NCBI GenBank assembly: GCA_016938175.1
Contig: JAFGVE010000008.1
Span: 1 to 58,318, forward strand
Length of the DNA stretch: 58,318 bases
From: Campylobacterales bacterium
GTDB lineage: Bacteria; Campylobacterota; Campylobacteria; Campylobacterales; Sulfurimonadaceae
Reading direction: 5' to 3'
How positions within the stretch are numbered: position 1 is the stretch's first letter; every line of letters starts with the position of its first letter. The translations under genes were made by a program, and so were the position numbers. The notes under the pieces were generated by a model. That model saw only the letters and a list, made by a program, of their open reading frames with translations, ran no database searches and had not been told where the DNA came from. Shown piece after piece: positions 37,744-47,588 of the stretch.

Positions 37744-37745
37744 GC

Positions 37746-39086
37746 TTATTTTCCCAGACAAAAAGAGCCAAACATTTTGTCAAGCATCTCATCATTATCA
37801 AAAGGACGGGTAATACTTGACATCTCTTTGACTGCTTGATTGAGGTGAAAAGAAAAAATTTCAAGTTCCTGTGACTCCAGTGGTTCATATGCTTCGATAA
37901 TATTTTGCATAGTCGCTTCAACTGCACTTATCTGTCTTTGAGAAATAAGCATTACCTCATCTGAAGCATTATTGTGATTCATAATTTCTTCAAGTCTCTC
38001 TAACAGTGGAGTAACACTCTCTTTAGAATTCAATTCCAAATCAAAACTAAAATTTTCCAAAACAAATTTCTGTTCTAAATCAATCTTATTTTTGATTACA
38101 ATCATATGCTTTTGTTCTCTATACTCTTCTAGAAGTTTAGCTATCTGAATATCTTCACTGTCACATTCACGAGAACTATCAAAAAGAGCTATGACAATAT
38201 CAGCTGACTCAATTGCCTCTAAAGAGCGTTGAATACCAATGCGTTCTATCTCATCCGTTGCTTCTCGTATTCCAGCTGTATCTATAATACGGATAAGATG
38301 CGTTCCAATTTTCACCTGCTCTTCTATAGTATCTCTTGTTGTTCCTGCAATATCACTGACGATAGCTCTCTCTAAATTAAGAAGTCTGTTTAAGAGTGAA
38401 CTTTTCCCTACGTTTGGTTTACCAACAATAGCGACCTTAAATCCTTGCATCAGTCCTTCTCTACTCTTTGAAGCCTCAAGGGTTTTTTCTAAAAGCCGAC
38501 TCAACTCTTGCAGTTTACTAGCTATGCTCTCGACCAAATCTTCTGGAAGATCCTCTTCTGCATAATCTATACTGACTTCTGAATATGCCAATATATGGAT
38601 TATTTCATCTCTAACAGACTCTATAAACTCTTTAAGTGAGCCTTTCATCTGTTGTGCAAGTATTTTAGCAGCATCTTCACTTTTAGCTTCAATAAGTTGT
38701 GAAATAGCCTCCGCTTCGCTTAAGTCAATACGCCCATTAAAAAAGGCACGTTTAGAGAACTCACCTGGGGTAGCAAGACGTGCACCCTCTGCAACTACTG
38801 CTTTTAAAATACTTTGCGCAACAATATAACCACCGTGACACTGTATCTCAATTACATCTTCAGCCGTAAATGAGTAAGGAGCTTTAAAATAGATAACTAT
38901 AGATTCATCTATAAGAGAATGATCTGAACTATAAATATTTGTGAGTGTTGCATAACGAGGAGTAAAACTCTCTTTATTTGAGAGTTTTTTTGCTATTTCC
39001 AAAGCTCTATTCCCGCTTATTCGGATAATAGCAATTGAGCCTATACCATTTGCTGTGGCAATGGCGGCTATAGTATGAGAATCCAT
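37746..39086 (-). CDS. mnmE: tRNA modification GTPase MnmE
   Basis: With MnmG it installs the cmnm5 group on wobble uridine of certain tRNAs. The 446 residues have an N-terminal folate-binding domain (about 1-120), a helical domain, and an inserted G domain (about 215-370) with GKPNVGKSSLLN, DIAGTTRDT, DTAGIR and KNKID. The C-terminal motif is FCLGK, with the catalytic Cys. It follows jag by one base in the rpmH cluster. Confidence 0.97.
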   Translation of the reverse strand: MDSHTIAAIATANGIGSIAIIRISGNRALEIAKKLSNKESFTPRYATLTNIYSSDHSLIDESIVIYFKAPYSFTAEDVIEIQCHGGYIVAQSILKAVVAEGARLATPGEFSKRAFFNGRIDLSEAEAISQLIEAKSEDAAKILAQQMKGSLKEFIESVRDEIIHILAYSEVSIDYAEEDLPEDLVESIASKLQELSRLLEKTLEASKSREGLMQGFKVAIVGKPNVGKSSLLNRLLNLERAIVSDIAGTTRDTIEEQVKIGTHLIRIIDTAGIREATDEIERIGIQRSLEAIESADIVIALFDSSRECDSEDIQIAKLLEEYREQKHMIVIKNKIDLEQKFVLENFSFDLELNSKESVTPLLERLEEIMNHNNASDEVMLISQRQISAVEATMQNIIEAYEPLESQELEIFSFHLNQAVKEMSSITRPFDNDEMLDKMFGSFCLGK

Positions 39087-39087
39087 C

Positions 39088-39939
39088 TTAATTGTTATGA
39101 TAATCGTTAATGATAATGTACTTCAGCCCATCTTTTGTTGAACGGATTACTACATACTTTTCAGGATAACGATCGCGAAGTTCTTTCAGGGCAATTTGAA
39201 CCAATACTCCATCAAGTATCTTCGTCTGTGCACGACCATCTCTGTCTACGTTTTCGTATACGCTTGTTAAATAGCGTCCAACTGATTCTTCTTGATTTTT
39301 TAAGAATTCTGCTATTTCCAAACGTAGTTGAATATCATACTTAGAGTTAAACCAGTTAAAAATCATATAGGAAAGCGCTTTATATCTATACCCTTCTTTA
39401 CCGATAAGAAGTGCTGCATCCTCACCTCTAAACTCAACAAGAAGTGTCTCTTCATCATATACGCTAACTTCAATTTTATCTATATTGAAGCACGTTAAAG
39501 AGAAAAGATGATTTATCACTTCATCTACTTCAAGCGCAATGGCATCCATATCTCTTTCATATGTAACTTGTTCATCACCATATAATTCATCAAAGGAGTC
39601 GTCATAATCTGCTGTATATGCTAAACCACTTTTCAGGTCTTCATCTTCATCATCTTGATCACTGACAAAAGACTGTGGCATTATAGTGTCATTAAAAACA
39701 CGCTGTTGTGGTAAATCTTCTTGAGATGCAACAGGTTTCTCTTTAGATACTTTTTTACTCTCTTGAGGTTTTAAGGCAGCAACTATAATGGCACTTTTTT
39801 GAAAAAAGCCAAAAACTCCCTTGCTTGGAACCTGTACAATCTCAACGCTTAATTCAGATACAGAACACTTTAGAGTCTTAGCCGCATCTGTATATGCTTG
39901 TTCTAAAGTAGTTGCTTCTATCTTAGTCATATTAATCAT
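39088..39939 (-). CDS. jag: Jag/KhpB-like RNA-binding protein
   Basis: SpoIIIJ-associated protein with an N-terminal Jag domain (about 4-52, motif VPSKGVFGFFQKSA), an acidic linker (about 55-130) and a KH-like C-terminal part with LLIGKEGYRYKALSYMI and RVTT-like core VGRYLTSVYENVDRDGR. Such proteins bind RNA. A complete R3H domain at the end (about 240-283) is less clear. It lies 2 bases after yidC, its common partner. Confidence 0.88.
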   Translation of the reverse strand: MINMTKIEATTLEQAYTDAAKTLKCSVSELSVEIVQVPSKGVFGFFQKSAIIVAALKPQESKKVSKEKPVASQEDLPQQRVFNDTIMPQSFVSDQDDEDEDLKSGLAYTADYDDSFDELYGDEQVTYERDMDAIALEVDEVINHLFSLTCFNIDKIEVSVYDEETLLVEFRGEDAALLIGKEGYRYKALSYMIFNWFNSKYDIQLRLEIAEFLKNQEESVGRYLTSVYENVDRDGRAQTKILDGVLVQIALKELRDRYPEKYVVIRSTKDGLKYIIINDYHNN

Positions 39940-39941
39940 AA

Positions 39942-41576
39942 CTATTTCCCGTTTGATTTCTCAACAGCGACTTTTGCATCATTAGCGTTAGCAAACTGTT
40001 GATTTACAATGAACTGTTGTGCTATGGAAAAAAGGTTGTTTACAAACCAATAAAGTACAAGCCCTGAAGGGAATGTAATAAAAAAGAATGTAAAAATCAC
40101 CGGAAGATACTTAAATATCTTCTCTTGTAGCGGATCTGTAAAGTTGTTTGGAGTCATTCTCTGTTGTAAATACATTGAAGCACCCATTAAGATAGGTAAA
40201 ATATAGTATGGGTCCATACGAGAAAGATCATCTATCCAGAGTAACCATGGAGCACCTTGAAGCTCTGGTGCATTAAGTAAAACACGGTATATTGCAAAAA
40301 ATACAGGTATTTGAAGAAGCATTGGTAAACACCCGCCAAGTGGGTTTGCTCCATGCTTCTTGTAAAGTTCCATTGTAGCTGCATTCATACGTTGTGGATC
40401 TTTGCCATACTTCTCTTTAATCTCTTTGAGTTTTGGAGCAAGCTCTTTAATTTTTTGCATAGAGACCATACCCTTATGTGTTAAAGGATACAGAATAACT
40501 CTAATAATAAACGTAAGACCTATAATCGCCCAACCCCAGTTTCCAAAAATACCGTGTAGCCATAAAAGAAGTGCAAAGAGTGGCTGTGCAGCAAAAGTAA
40601 ACCAACCATATTCTATAGCATTCGTAAGCATTGGATTAATTGCTTCAAGAGTTTTATAATCTTTTTGTCCTATGTAACCGTGAAAAGAGATGTTTTGTGT
40701 TCCCTCGAAAGAGACATTTGGATTATGTTCTAAGTCGCCATCACTATCTCTCTCACTGCTCGGTTGTACAATAATATTTGCATCTTTCGCAAAACCATAC
40801 ATAATAGTCGCATTATATTGATCAAACGCAGAGATAAGCTCAACACCACTAAAAGTTTTTCTACCCTGTGCATCCCCGTCTTCAACTATTGTCACTAAAT
40901 CATCGTCAGTATAAACCATTGCACCCACAACAGTCATCATCTGCTCATTTTCATTAATTTTTGGGCGTTGTCCTAAATAAACGTAGTATTTTTTATCATC
41001 AGATAGTTTAATATCTACATCATAATGTCCATCATCATAAAATGTAATTTTTTTCTCTACTGTTAAGTTTGCAAGCTTCTGCGTAAGAGTTACACTCTGC
41101 GGCTCACCTTCAAGATTAATCGCATCTACTGAAGCTACATAACCAACAGATGCAGCTTCATTATTTAGTTCTGAATCACTAAAACGTAAGTAAAGAGGTT
41201 TCGCACCAAAAGCAGGAATTAACTGAGCATGCTTGTTATTGTCTCCACGAAACTTCTCTTGTAAAAGTTCTTTAGATGCTATACGACCAAGTGAATCAAC
41301 TTTTAAAATAAAGTTTTTACTTGTAACAACAACAATAGTGTTTGTCTCTGAGCTCATCTCCTTTTCTGTAGACTCTACTGCATGACCTGCCATTGACTCT
41401 AAACTCTTTTGCTGAATCAGTGTATCATTACTCTCTGTTTGAAGAGTTGGCTTTTGAACATCTTTGTTTAACTCTGGCTGAACCGGTGGAAAAATAGCTG
41501 TATACGCTGTGAAAAAAACGATTGATAGTACTACTGCTATTATCAATCTCTGATTTGGTGACATTTTGTCTAGCAC
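39942..41576 (-). CDS. yidC: Membrane protein insertase YidC
   Basis: Inserts and folds inner-membrane proteins, with or without SecYEG. The 544 residues show an N-terminal membrane segment (about 10-28), a large periplasmic domain (about 60-325) typical of Gram-negative YidC, and five membrane helices with the core GWAIIGLTFIIRVILYPLT and the NPLGGCLPMLLQIPVFFAIY motif. It starts at GTG, six bases after AAGGG; an ATG four codons later (41564) is an alternative. It sits 3 bases from yidD. Confidence 0.96.
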   Translation of the reverse strand: MLDKMSPNQRLIIAVVLSIVFFTAYTAIFPPVQPELNKDVQKPTLQTESNDTLIQQKSLESMAGHAVESTEKEMSSETNTIVVVTSKNFILKVDSLGRIASKELLQEKFRGDNNKHAQLIPAFGAKPLYLRFSDSELNNEAASVGYVASVDAINLEGEPQSVTLTQKLANLTVEKKITFYDDGHYDVDIKLSDDKKYYVYLGQRPKINENEQMMTVVGAMVYTDDDLVTIVEDGDAQGRKTFSGVELISAFDQYNATIMYGFAKDANIIVQPSSERDSDGDLEHNPNVSFEGTQNISFHGYIGQKDYKTLEAINPMLTNAIEYGWFTFAAQPLFALLLWLHGIFGNWGWAIIGLTFIIRVILYPLTHKGMVSMQKIKELAPKLKEIKEKYGKDPQRMNAATMELYKKHGANPLGGCLPMLLQIPVFFAIYRVLLNAPELQGAPWLLWIDDLSRMDPYYILPILMGASMYLQQRMTPNNFTDPLQEKIFKYLPVIFTFFFITFPSGLVLYWFVNNLFSIAQQFIVNQQFANANDAKVAVEKSNGK

Positions 41577-41579
41577 AAA

Positions 41580-41903
41580 TTACCCTTTATATGAAAAATT
41601 TTTTATAATGAAATGTCGGCCCTTTTTGTCAGGAACCAACCAATATTTTATTGAATCAACCTCAAGTTTTGTTGGCTTGAGTGTAAGTCTGTTGAGACGT
41701 GGATACTCAATACCGCCCTCAAAAAATTGATTACATCGTAGTATTCTAATCAAAGAGTGGTAAAATGCACTTGAAATAGAATTATTTTCAAAATTTAAAC
41801 GTGCATACTCGCTACAACTTGGGTAATAACGGCATGAACCATATCCGATAAGTGTAAAAAACTTCTGATAAATCCAGAGAAACTTAAGTAAAACTCTTCG
41901 CAT
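41580..41903 (-). CDS. yidD: Membrane protein insertion efficiency factor YidD
   Basis: Small (107 residues) helper of YidC-dependent insertion. The core YGSCRYYPSCSEYARLNF has the conserved Cys residues, followed by RILRCNQFFEGGIEYP. The usual GGxDPVP tail is GGIEYPRL here and the protein carries about 35 additional C-terminal residues. I chose ATG 41903, which overlaps the rnpA end by 20 bases; longer starts would lie inside rnpA. Confidence 0.9.
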   Translation of the reverse strand: MRRVLLKFLWIYQKFFTLIGYGSCRYYPSCSEYARLNFENNSISSAFYHSLIRILRCNQFFEGGIEYPRLNRLTLKPTKLEVDSIKYWLVPDKKGRHFIIKNFSYKG

Positions 41904-42222
41904 TTTTAAGTACTTTTTTAAAATCCTGTTGCAAATCTTCATAGGAACTATCAAAGAGTCCAACTTTTGCCACAAAAACATAAGAGCCATTTTTAAGGGA
42001 ATCGGAGTATTCGCAAAAGAGTGCACGCATTCGTCTCTTAGCACGATTACGTTTTACTGCGTTACCCAACTTTTTGGTTGCGGTAAAGCCTACTTTGCTG
42101 ACTCCATTTTGAGGAAGAAAGAATAGTACAACACTATTTGAGTGTTGATTTTTTCCTTTGTTGTAAACATACTGAAACTCTCTATGAAGTTTTAGTGTGT
42201 TAAAACCACCTAAACTGTCAAT
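41884..42222 (-). CDS. rnpA: Ribonuclease P protein component, apparent ATT start inside rpmH
   Basis: Protein subunit of RNase P, which trims tRNA 5' ends. The core [17 protein letters not shown] is the unmistakable RNR motif. Upstream of it the same frame is open and gives [19 protein letters not shown] and KVGFTATK, all expected RnpA sequence, back to a TAA at 42226-42228. In that stretch there is no ATG, GTG or TTG before the TTG at 42067-42069, which lies too far inside. The only plausible initiator is ATT at 42220-42222, nine bases after AAGG, giving 112 residues, a normal length. It overlaps the rpmH end by 13 bases. Confidence 0.88.
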   Translation of the reverse strand: MDSLGGFNTLKLHREFQYVYNKGKNQHSNSVVLFFLPQNGVSKVGFTATKKLGNAVKRNRAKRRMRALFCEYSDSLKNGSYVFVAKVGLFDSSYEDLQQDFKKVLKNAKSFT

Positions 42223-42344
42223 CTTTTACGACCTTTAGCTCTACGGCGGTTAATAATTCTACGACCATTTTTAGTAGCCATACGCGCTCTAAAACCGTGA
42301 GTTCTTTTTCTCGGTGTATTGTGGGGTTGGTATGTTCTTTTCAT
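42210..42344 (-). CDS. rpmH: 50S ribosomal protein L34
   Basis: A 44-residue, highly basic protein beginning [18 protein letters not shown] and ending in [12 protein letters not shown], a full match to the L34 pattern. AGGA lies nine bases before ATG. It is the first gene of the rpmH-rnpA-yidD-yidC-jag-mnmE cluster, and the AAGG used by rnpA is inside its last codons. A TAGAAT -10 candidate is at 42376-42381. Confidence 0.97.
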   Translation of the reverse strand: MKRTYQPHNTPRKRTHGFRARMATKNGRRIINRRRAKGRKRLTV

Positions 42345-42375
42345 GCGACATATCCTTATATAATTTAAGAGCGAA

Positions 42376-42381
42376 ATTCTA
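42376..42381 (-). promoter_or_regulatory. -10 candidate for rpmH
   Basis: TAGAAT on the minus strand, giving a leader of about 25 bases before the L34 start. Confidence 0.35.
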
Positions 42382-42478
42382 TACAAACTTTACTTAAAGG
42401 GTGGTTAAGGTATTTTTTTGCCCCAATTGCCCTTTTCTTAGTCATTTTTTCTTTCACGTATTTATAATTTTCTTGTAT

Positions 42479-42484
42479 TATAAT
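42479..42484 (+). promoter_or_regulatory. -10 box for the gene at 42521
   Basis: TATAAT on the plus strand; predicted leader about 30 bases containing AAGG nine bases before the ATG. Confidence 0.5.
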
Positions 42485-42520
42485 GCCCACTAAAAAATAT
42501 TAAGAAAAAGGTAAGAAATA

Positions 42521-42781
42521 ATGCAAATGTTTTCATATATACTCTTTCTTATCTTTTCACTTAGCTCCCTTCATGCAGAGAATATATCACAGTTAACAAA
42601 AAAACTGAAACTCTATGGTGGCATGAAAGCAAAAAACCAATGGGAAAGAGTATTCTCATCAGAGCGACACCTTATTCGCTATAAACTAGATAAAATTGCT
42701 CCTCAACAAAGGGAGGCACTAAAAGCTCACCTCATTGAACATGCAGCTGATTCGAAGCACCCTACAGTTTCGGGAGTCTAA
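42521..42781 (+). CDS. Small exported protein, function unknown
   Basis: An 86-residue protein with a clear signal peptide (hydrophobic residues 4-17, cleavage likely after SSLHA). The mature part is about 67 residues, basic and helical, without Cys. It includes KLKLYGGMKAKNQWERVF and ends in a short polar tail. It has its own promoter and ribosome-binding site. The GGDEF/EAL gene starts 65 bases downstream on the same strand and may share its transcript. I do not recognise the family. Confidence 0.7.
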   Translation: MQMFSYILFLIFSLSSLHAENISQLTKKLKLYGGMKAKNQWERVFSSERHLIRYKLDKIAPQQREALKAHLIEHAADSKHPTVSGV

Positions 42782-42846
42782 ATTATGAGCATAGTTTTTG
42801 TCCATATAATCAATCAATCATTTTCACTTAAAGTAAACTTTTAATT

Positions 42847-44856
42847 ATGACAAACTATATTAATAATATCTATGCCGCTTTTATTGTCAGTTTTATTCTC
42901 CTACTCTCTTCTATTATTTTAAGCTATCAAAATATTCAAAAGAGTAATGCGATTCTTGAAAGTCTTAGTAAAGACCAAACAAAACTAAACTATTTTACAA
43001 ACAAACTCAACTACGATATTCAAAAAAATCAAGCAGAGATTTTACAGCTTGCTCAACTCAAAAAAAGCTTTACTTCTGAGCAAGAAGAAAAGGCTTACAA
43101 AGCTATTCAACACAGCATCGAAAAACTTCAAGAGTTTTTACTAGAAAATCCCTCTTTACCGATAGAATTTTCTCAAACACTTCATGTTATAGCAAACCGT
43201 ACAATTGCTTTTAAAATAGTACAACACTCACTTATAGATGCTATTGCAATTAAAAATCAAGAAGATATTGAGGATGCACTCATTGGGTTTAACTCCATAG
43301 CAAAAGAGTTTGACAAGGATACAGATATTCTTATCAATCTTGCGAATGCACAACTTTATAAAAATGTACTCAATCTTACAAGTAATAACAATAAAAGTTC
43401 AGAATCACTTATTTTCTCATTTTTAATTGCTGTAATTCTTATTGGATTTTCTGCTTATAAATTTAATGCACTCCACACAAAACTGCAAAAACAACTTCGT
43501 AGAGCACAGAATGCAGAAGACAGTCTCCAAAAAATGCAAAAAAAACTTCTTCTCTATAACGATGACCTTGAAGCTGAAATAGAACGTAAAACAAGAGAAC
43601 TACATAACAAAATTTATACACACTCTCTTACTTCTCTTCCAAATCGCAATAGGCTGCTCGAAGATATTTCCACACATGACTTCTCTTATATGGCAATTCT
43701 CAATATTGATAAATTTCAATCTTTTAATGACCTCTATGGTGAAGAGACAGGAAATATCGCCCTTATTATGAGTGCACAATTTTTACAAAACTCTATCAAA
43801 GACAAACCTATGTTTCTCTACCATCTCAGTGGTGACGAGTTTGTTATACTCTCAAAAGACAATACAGCATTGACACACCAGCTCTTTACGGAAGAGATAG
43901 AGTATATTTTAAAAAGCTTCAAGAGCGAACAGTTCACGCATGAGAAACAGAGTTTTCAATTTATGATGAGCTCTGGCCTTGCCTTTGGTGGCAAGAAAAA
44001 AATCCTTGCACATGCAGATATGGCACTCAAAGATGCAAAAAAACGCAATATTCAACTCTCGATATACAGTGATGAAAATGAACTTGAAAAGAGTCATAAA
44101 GAAGATATGGAATGTCGCCAAAAACTTCTGTATGCAATCGAAAGCAAAAATGTTTTTTCCTATTTTCAACCCATTGTTCCAATCCAAAGCAGTAGTGAAA
44201 ATATCAGATATGAATCTCTTGTAAGACTCAAAGATGAAGATGGTAAAATCATTACACCATTTAACTTTTTAAATGTTGCAAAAGTAAACCGTATTTACCA
44301 CAAGATTACTCGTATAGTAATTGATAAAACACTTGAAGTAGTAGCAGAGCATCGTATCTCTTGTTCTTTGAACCTTTCATTGAGTGATATTGAAAATTCC
44401 AAAACAATGGAGTACTTTTATGAACGCTTAGATAACTTTGAGTATAATGAATTATTAACTGTAGAATTACTCGAAACAGAAGATTTTAAAAACTATAAAA
44501 TGGTATATGATTTCTGTATTAAAGTACGTTCTTACGGTGTGAAAGTTGCTCTGGATGATTTTGGAAGTGGTTACTCTAACTTTTCACACATTCTTCAACT
44601 TCCAGTTGACTACATCAAAATTGATGCTTCACTTATCTCTAATATAGATAGAGATCTAAGTTCACAAATCATGGTTGAGACTATTGTTGAGTTAGCACAT
44701 AAGCTCAACGTTACCACTATAGCGGAATTTGTCTCTTCAGAAGAGATACTCACTGTTATTAAGGATATTGGAGTTGACTATGCACAGGGCTTTCACTTTG
44801 GAAAACCCGCAGATATTAAAGAACATCTCGCTCATTTTGAAAAGTACTATATCTAA
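42847..44856 (+). CDS. Membrane GGDEF/EAL protein (likely c-di-GMP phosphodiesterase)
   Basis: A 669-residue c-di-GMP signalling protein. Membrane segments at about 9-27 and 187-205 flank a periplasmic helical sensor of about 155 residues; a coiled coil (about 212-255) leads to a GGDEF domain (about 258-405). Its active site reads SGDEF at 328-332, and the first metal-site region is NIDKFQSFNDLYG. The EAL domain (about 428-665) keeps ESL (456-458), SLNLS, ELLE, DDFGSGYS, DYIKID and the terminal YAQGF, so hydrolysis is likely. The GGDEF half may be a weak cyclase or a GTP sensor. Confidence 0.9.
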   Translation: MTNYINNIYAAFIVSFILLLSSIILSYQNIQKSNAILESLSKDQTKLNYFTNKLNYDIQKNQAEILQLAQLKKSFTSEQEEKAYKAIQHSIEKLQEFLLENPSLPIEFSQTLHVIANRTIAFKIVQHSLIDAIAIKNQEDIEDALIGFNSIAKEFDKDTDILINLANAQLYKNVLNLTSNNNKSSESLIFSFLIAVILIGFSAYKFNALHTKLQKQLRRAQNAEDSLQKMQKKLLLYNDDLEAEIERKTRELHNKIYTHSLTSLPNRNRLLEDISTHDFSYMAILNIDKFQSFNDLYGEETGNIALIMSAQFLQNSIKDKPMFLYHLSGDEFVILSKDNTALTHQLFTEEIEYILKSFKSEQFTHEKQSFQFMMSSGLAFGGKKKILAHADMALKDAKKRNIQLSIYSDENELEKSHKEDMECRQKLLYAIESKNVFSYFQPIVPIQSSSENIRYESLVRLKDEDGKIITPFNFLNVAKVNRIYHKITRIVIDKTLEVVAEHRISCSLNLSLSDIENSKTMEYFYERLDNFEYNELLTVELLETEDFKNYKMVYDFCIKVRSYGVKVALDDFGSGYSNFSHILQLPVDYIKIDASLISNIDRDLSSQIMVETIVELAHKLNVTTIAEFVSSEEILTVIKDIGVDYAQGFHFGKPADIKEHLAHFEKYYI

Positions 44857-44862
44857 AATTTT

Positions 44863-47439
44863 TTAGGAGAGACGAACCTCTATCTCTCCATTTACTAAAT
44901 CAAACTCAACAGTTGTACCTTCAACAACACGCCCTTCTAAAATCAGATCAGCTAGTTTATCTTCAACTATCTCATAAAGTGCACGTTTCAGTGGTCTTGC
45001 CCCATATACAGGATCAAATCCAGCTTCAGCAATATAAGCTTTTGCTTCATCACTAAGCGCAAGTGTAATATCTCTTTCTGCAACTTTCGCAACAATCTCT
45101 GCAAAGAATATGTCAACAATGTCTTGTATCTGTTCTTGTCCAAGAGCATTAAAAATGACAATATCATCAAGTCTGTTTAAAAACTCTGGCTTAAATGCCT
45201 GTTTCAAGTCACCCATAACCATCTCAGTAAGAGCTTCAGTTTGAGGGTTATTTATTATCTTATCACTTGCGATATTAGACGTTAAGATAATAATTGTATT
45301 AGAAAAGTCCACCGTTACACCTTTATTATCAGTCAAACGACCATCATCTAAAACCTGTAACAACATATTAAATACATCCGGATGCGCTTTTTCAACTTCA
45401 TCAAAAAGAACTACAGAATAAGGTTTTCTTCTTACAGCCTCAGTCAATTGACCACCCTCTTCATAACCAACATATCCTGGTGCTGCACCGACTAAACGTG
45501 ATACTGCATGTTTCTCCATATACTCACTCATATCAATTCTAATGAGTGCTTCTTCACTATCAAACAAAAACTTCGCCAAAGTTTTAGCCGTTTGTGTTTT
45601 ACCTACTCCAGTTGGTCCAAGGAATAAAAAGCTTCCAATTGGTGAATTAGCACTACTTAAACCAGCTTTGTTACGTTTAATTGCACGTGCTACAGCATGT
45701 GTTGCTTTAGCCTGTCCAACAACAGTTTTATTGAGTTCGTCTTCAACATGAAGAATTTTTGTCTGCTCAGCTTGTAACATTTTTGAAACAGGAATATTTG
45801 TCCAGCGTGATACAATTGAAGCTATAGAAGCCTCATCTACACTATTTTTAAGAAGAGTACCTTCATCTTGCATTTTCGCCCACTGTTCATTCAGTAATTT
45901 TTCCTCTTCTATAAGTTTTGGAATAGTTCCATACTCAATTTCTGCCGCCTTATTAAAGTCAGAATGTGATTTTGCCAATTCTGCTCCACGGCGTTTTACT
46001 TCTATATCCCCTTTTATAGTAGATATTTTTTCAAAGACCTCACGTTCTGTAGCAAATTGAGATTCCAGTGAACGGACTTCTTCACCAACATCTGCAAGCT
46101 CTTTTTCTATCTCGACAAGACGTTTTTCATTAGATGGCGTTTTCTCCATCTTAAGTGCCTCTTTTTCAACCATTAAATCCGACTTTTTACGTTTTGCCGC
46201 ACTCAGTTTATGTGGTTCTGATTCTATTTGCATCTTAAGCTCTGCTGCTGCTTCATCAATTAAGTCAATTGCTTTATCTGGTAAAAATCTATCTGCTATG
46301 TATCTATCTGAGAGTTTTGCCGCAGCTACTAATGCACTATCGACTATAGTTACATTATGGTGCGCTTCTAGCCTCTCTTTTATTCCACGTAAAATCTGAA
46401 GTGCCTGATTTACTGTCGGCTCGTCAAGGTTAATTGGTAAAAAACGTCTTTGAAGTGCTGCATCTTTTTCAAAGTACTTTCTATACTCTTTAAGTGTTGT
46501 CGCTCCAATAGTATGTAGTTCACCCCGTGCAAGTGCAGGTTTTAAAATATTTGCTGCATCCATACTTCCTTCACTTGCACCGGCACCGACAATAGTGTGA
46601 ATTTCATCAATAAACAAGATAACATTCCCACTCTGTTTTACTTCATCAACAACTGCTTTGAGTCTATCTTCAAACTCTCCTCTATATTTTGCACCTGCAA
46701 TAAGTGCACTCATATCAAGAGCTATAACTTTTTTGTTTTGCAATGAAGTTGGTACATTACCACTCTGAATTCTCTGTGCCAACCCTTCAACAAGCGCTGT
46801 TTTACCAACACCTGGTTCACCTAAAAGCATTGGGTTATTTTTAGTTTTACGAATAAGTATCTGCATCATACGTGTAATCTCTTCATCACGTCCAATTACA
46901 GGTGAGAGTTTTCCCTCAGCTGCTTCTTTGGTAAGGTCAACACCAAACTTCGCTAAAGAGTCTAAAGTTTCATCTGCACTTTGTGAATCTATTTTTGCTC
47001 CACCACGTGCTGATTCAATGTTTTTTCTAAGCTCCATCGTATCTATGTATTTCCCTAGAAGGGAAACAAAGGGCTCACTCTTCATGTTCGCTAAAAGATA
47101 TGTATCAACTGCTAAATAAGCATCCCCATTTTGTGTCATCAAACCAACACCGTTTTCTAAGGTTTGCACTAAAGCTTTTGAAAGTCGCATACTCTCTTTT
47201 GAAATATTTGACGCTGTAGGCAGTTTTTCTATCTTGCTTTTAATATCAAGCTCCATTGCTACCTTATCAATGTTCATTTTACGAAACATCTGATTTAGTA
47301 CAGAGTCACTATTTGTCAAAAGCGCCCATAACATATGTTCAGACTGTACCTCTTGGTTTTTTGAGTGTAAAGCCAATGAGAGTGCACTCTCAATCAATTG
47401 CGTCATATTGTGTGTTAATTTTTCAATTATATTATTCAT
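44863..47439 (-). CDS. clpB: Disaggregase ClpB
   Basis: Hexameric AAA+ chaperone that rescues aggregated proteins with DnaK. The 858 residues have a Clp N domain (1-145), the first AAA+ module with [13 protein letters not shown] and [12 protein letters not shown], a middle coiled-coil domain (about 400-525), and the second AAA+ module with [12 protein letters not shown] and [12 protein letters not shown]. The N-terminal repeat is of normal length. AGGAGAATTCC precedes ATG. A strong promoter overlapped by a HAIR-like repeat lies upstream. Confidence 0.97.
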   Translation of the reverse strand: MNNIIEKLTHNMTQLIESALSLALHSKNQEVQSEHMLWALLTNSDSVLNQMFRKMNIDKVAMELDIKSKIEKLPTASNISKESMRLSKALVQTLENGVGLMTQNGDAYLAVDTYLLANMKSEPFVSLLGKYIDTMELRKNIESARGGAKIDSQSADETLDSLAKFGVDLTKEAAEGKLSPVIGRDEEITRMMQILIRKTKNNPMLLGEPGVGKTALVEGLAQRIQSGNVPTSLQNKKVIALDMSALIAGAKYRGEFEDRLKAVVDEVKQSGNVILFIDEIHTIVGAGASEGSMDAANILKPALARGELHTIGATTLKEYRKYFEKDAALQRRFLPINLDEPTVNQALQILRGIKERLEAHHNVTIVDSALVAAAKLSDRYIADRFLPDKAIDLIDEAAAELKMQIESEPHKLSAAKRKKSDLMVEKEALKMEKTPSNEKRLVEIEKELADVGEEVRSLESQFATEREVFEKISTIKGDIEVKRRGAELAKSHSDFNKAAEIEYGTIPKLIEEEKLLNEQWAKMQDEGTLLKNSVDEASIASIVSRWTNIPVSKMLQAEQTKILHVEDELNKTVVGQAKATHAVARAIKRNKAGLSSANSPIGSFLFLGPTGVGKTQTAKTLAKFLFDSEEALIRIDMSEYMEKHAVSRLVGAAPGYVGYEEGGQLTEAVRRKPYSVVLFDEVEKAHPDVFNMLLQVLDDGRLTDNKGVTVDFSNTIIILTSNIASDKIINNPQTEALTEMVMGDLKQAFKPEFLNRLDDIVIFNALGQEQIQDIVDIFFAEIVAKVAERDITLALSDEAKAYIAEAGFDPVYGARPLKRALYEIVEDKLADLILEGRVVEGTTVEFDLVNGEIEVRLS

Positions 47440-47468
47440 GGAATTCTCCTAATTTTTATTACATAGAT

Positions 47469-47499
47469 ATTATATCAACTTGAGTCAATTAATGTCAAG
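47469..47499 (-). promoter_or_regulatory. clpB promoter overlapped by HspR/HAIR-like operator
   Basis: On the minus strand TTGACA (47493-47498), an 18-base spacer and TATAAT (47469-47474) form a near-perfect sigma-70 promoter. On the plus strand CTTGAGT (47479-47485), 7 bases, TGTCAAG (47493-47499) matches the HAIR consensus CTTGAGT-N7-ACTCAAG at 12 of 14 positions. HspR represses clpB in Helicobacter and Campylobacter, so heat-shock control by HspR is likely. The HspR gene itself is not in the window. Confidence 0.65.
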
Positions 47500-47555
47500 T
47501 AATCTACATAATATTATTTAACTATATTTTAAGATATTCTTATTTTCAGATAGTG

Positions 47556-47561
47556 TATAAT
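47556..47561 (+). promoter_or_regulatory. -10 box for the nitroreductase gene
   Basis: TATAAT on the plus strand; predicted leader about 20 bases with AGGA 8 bases before the ATG at 47589. Confidence 0.45.
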
Positions 47562-47588
47562 TTCACAAATATTTATCAGGACAATTTA

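Noticed and set aside
41884..42222. Frameshift or pseudogene in rnpA
   Set aside because: The frame is open throughout and every expected RnpA segment is in one frame; only a standard initiator is absent.
42345..42520. Replication origin next to rpmH
   Set aside because: The rpmH-rnpA-yidC region is near oriC in many bacteria, but I see no dnaA, no cluster of TTATCCACA-like boxes and no AT-rich repeat set here.
47440..47588. CIRCE element before clpB
   Set aside because: No TTAGCACTC-N9-GAGTGCTAA pattern; the inverted repeat fits HAIR instead.
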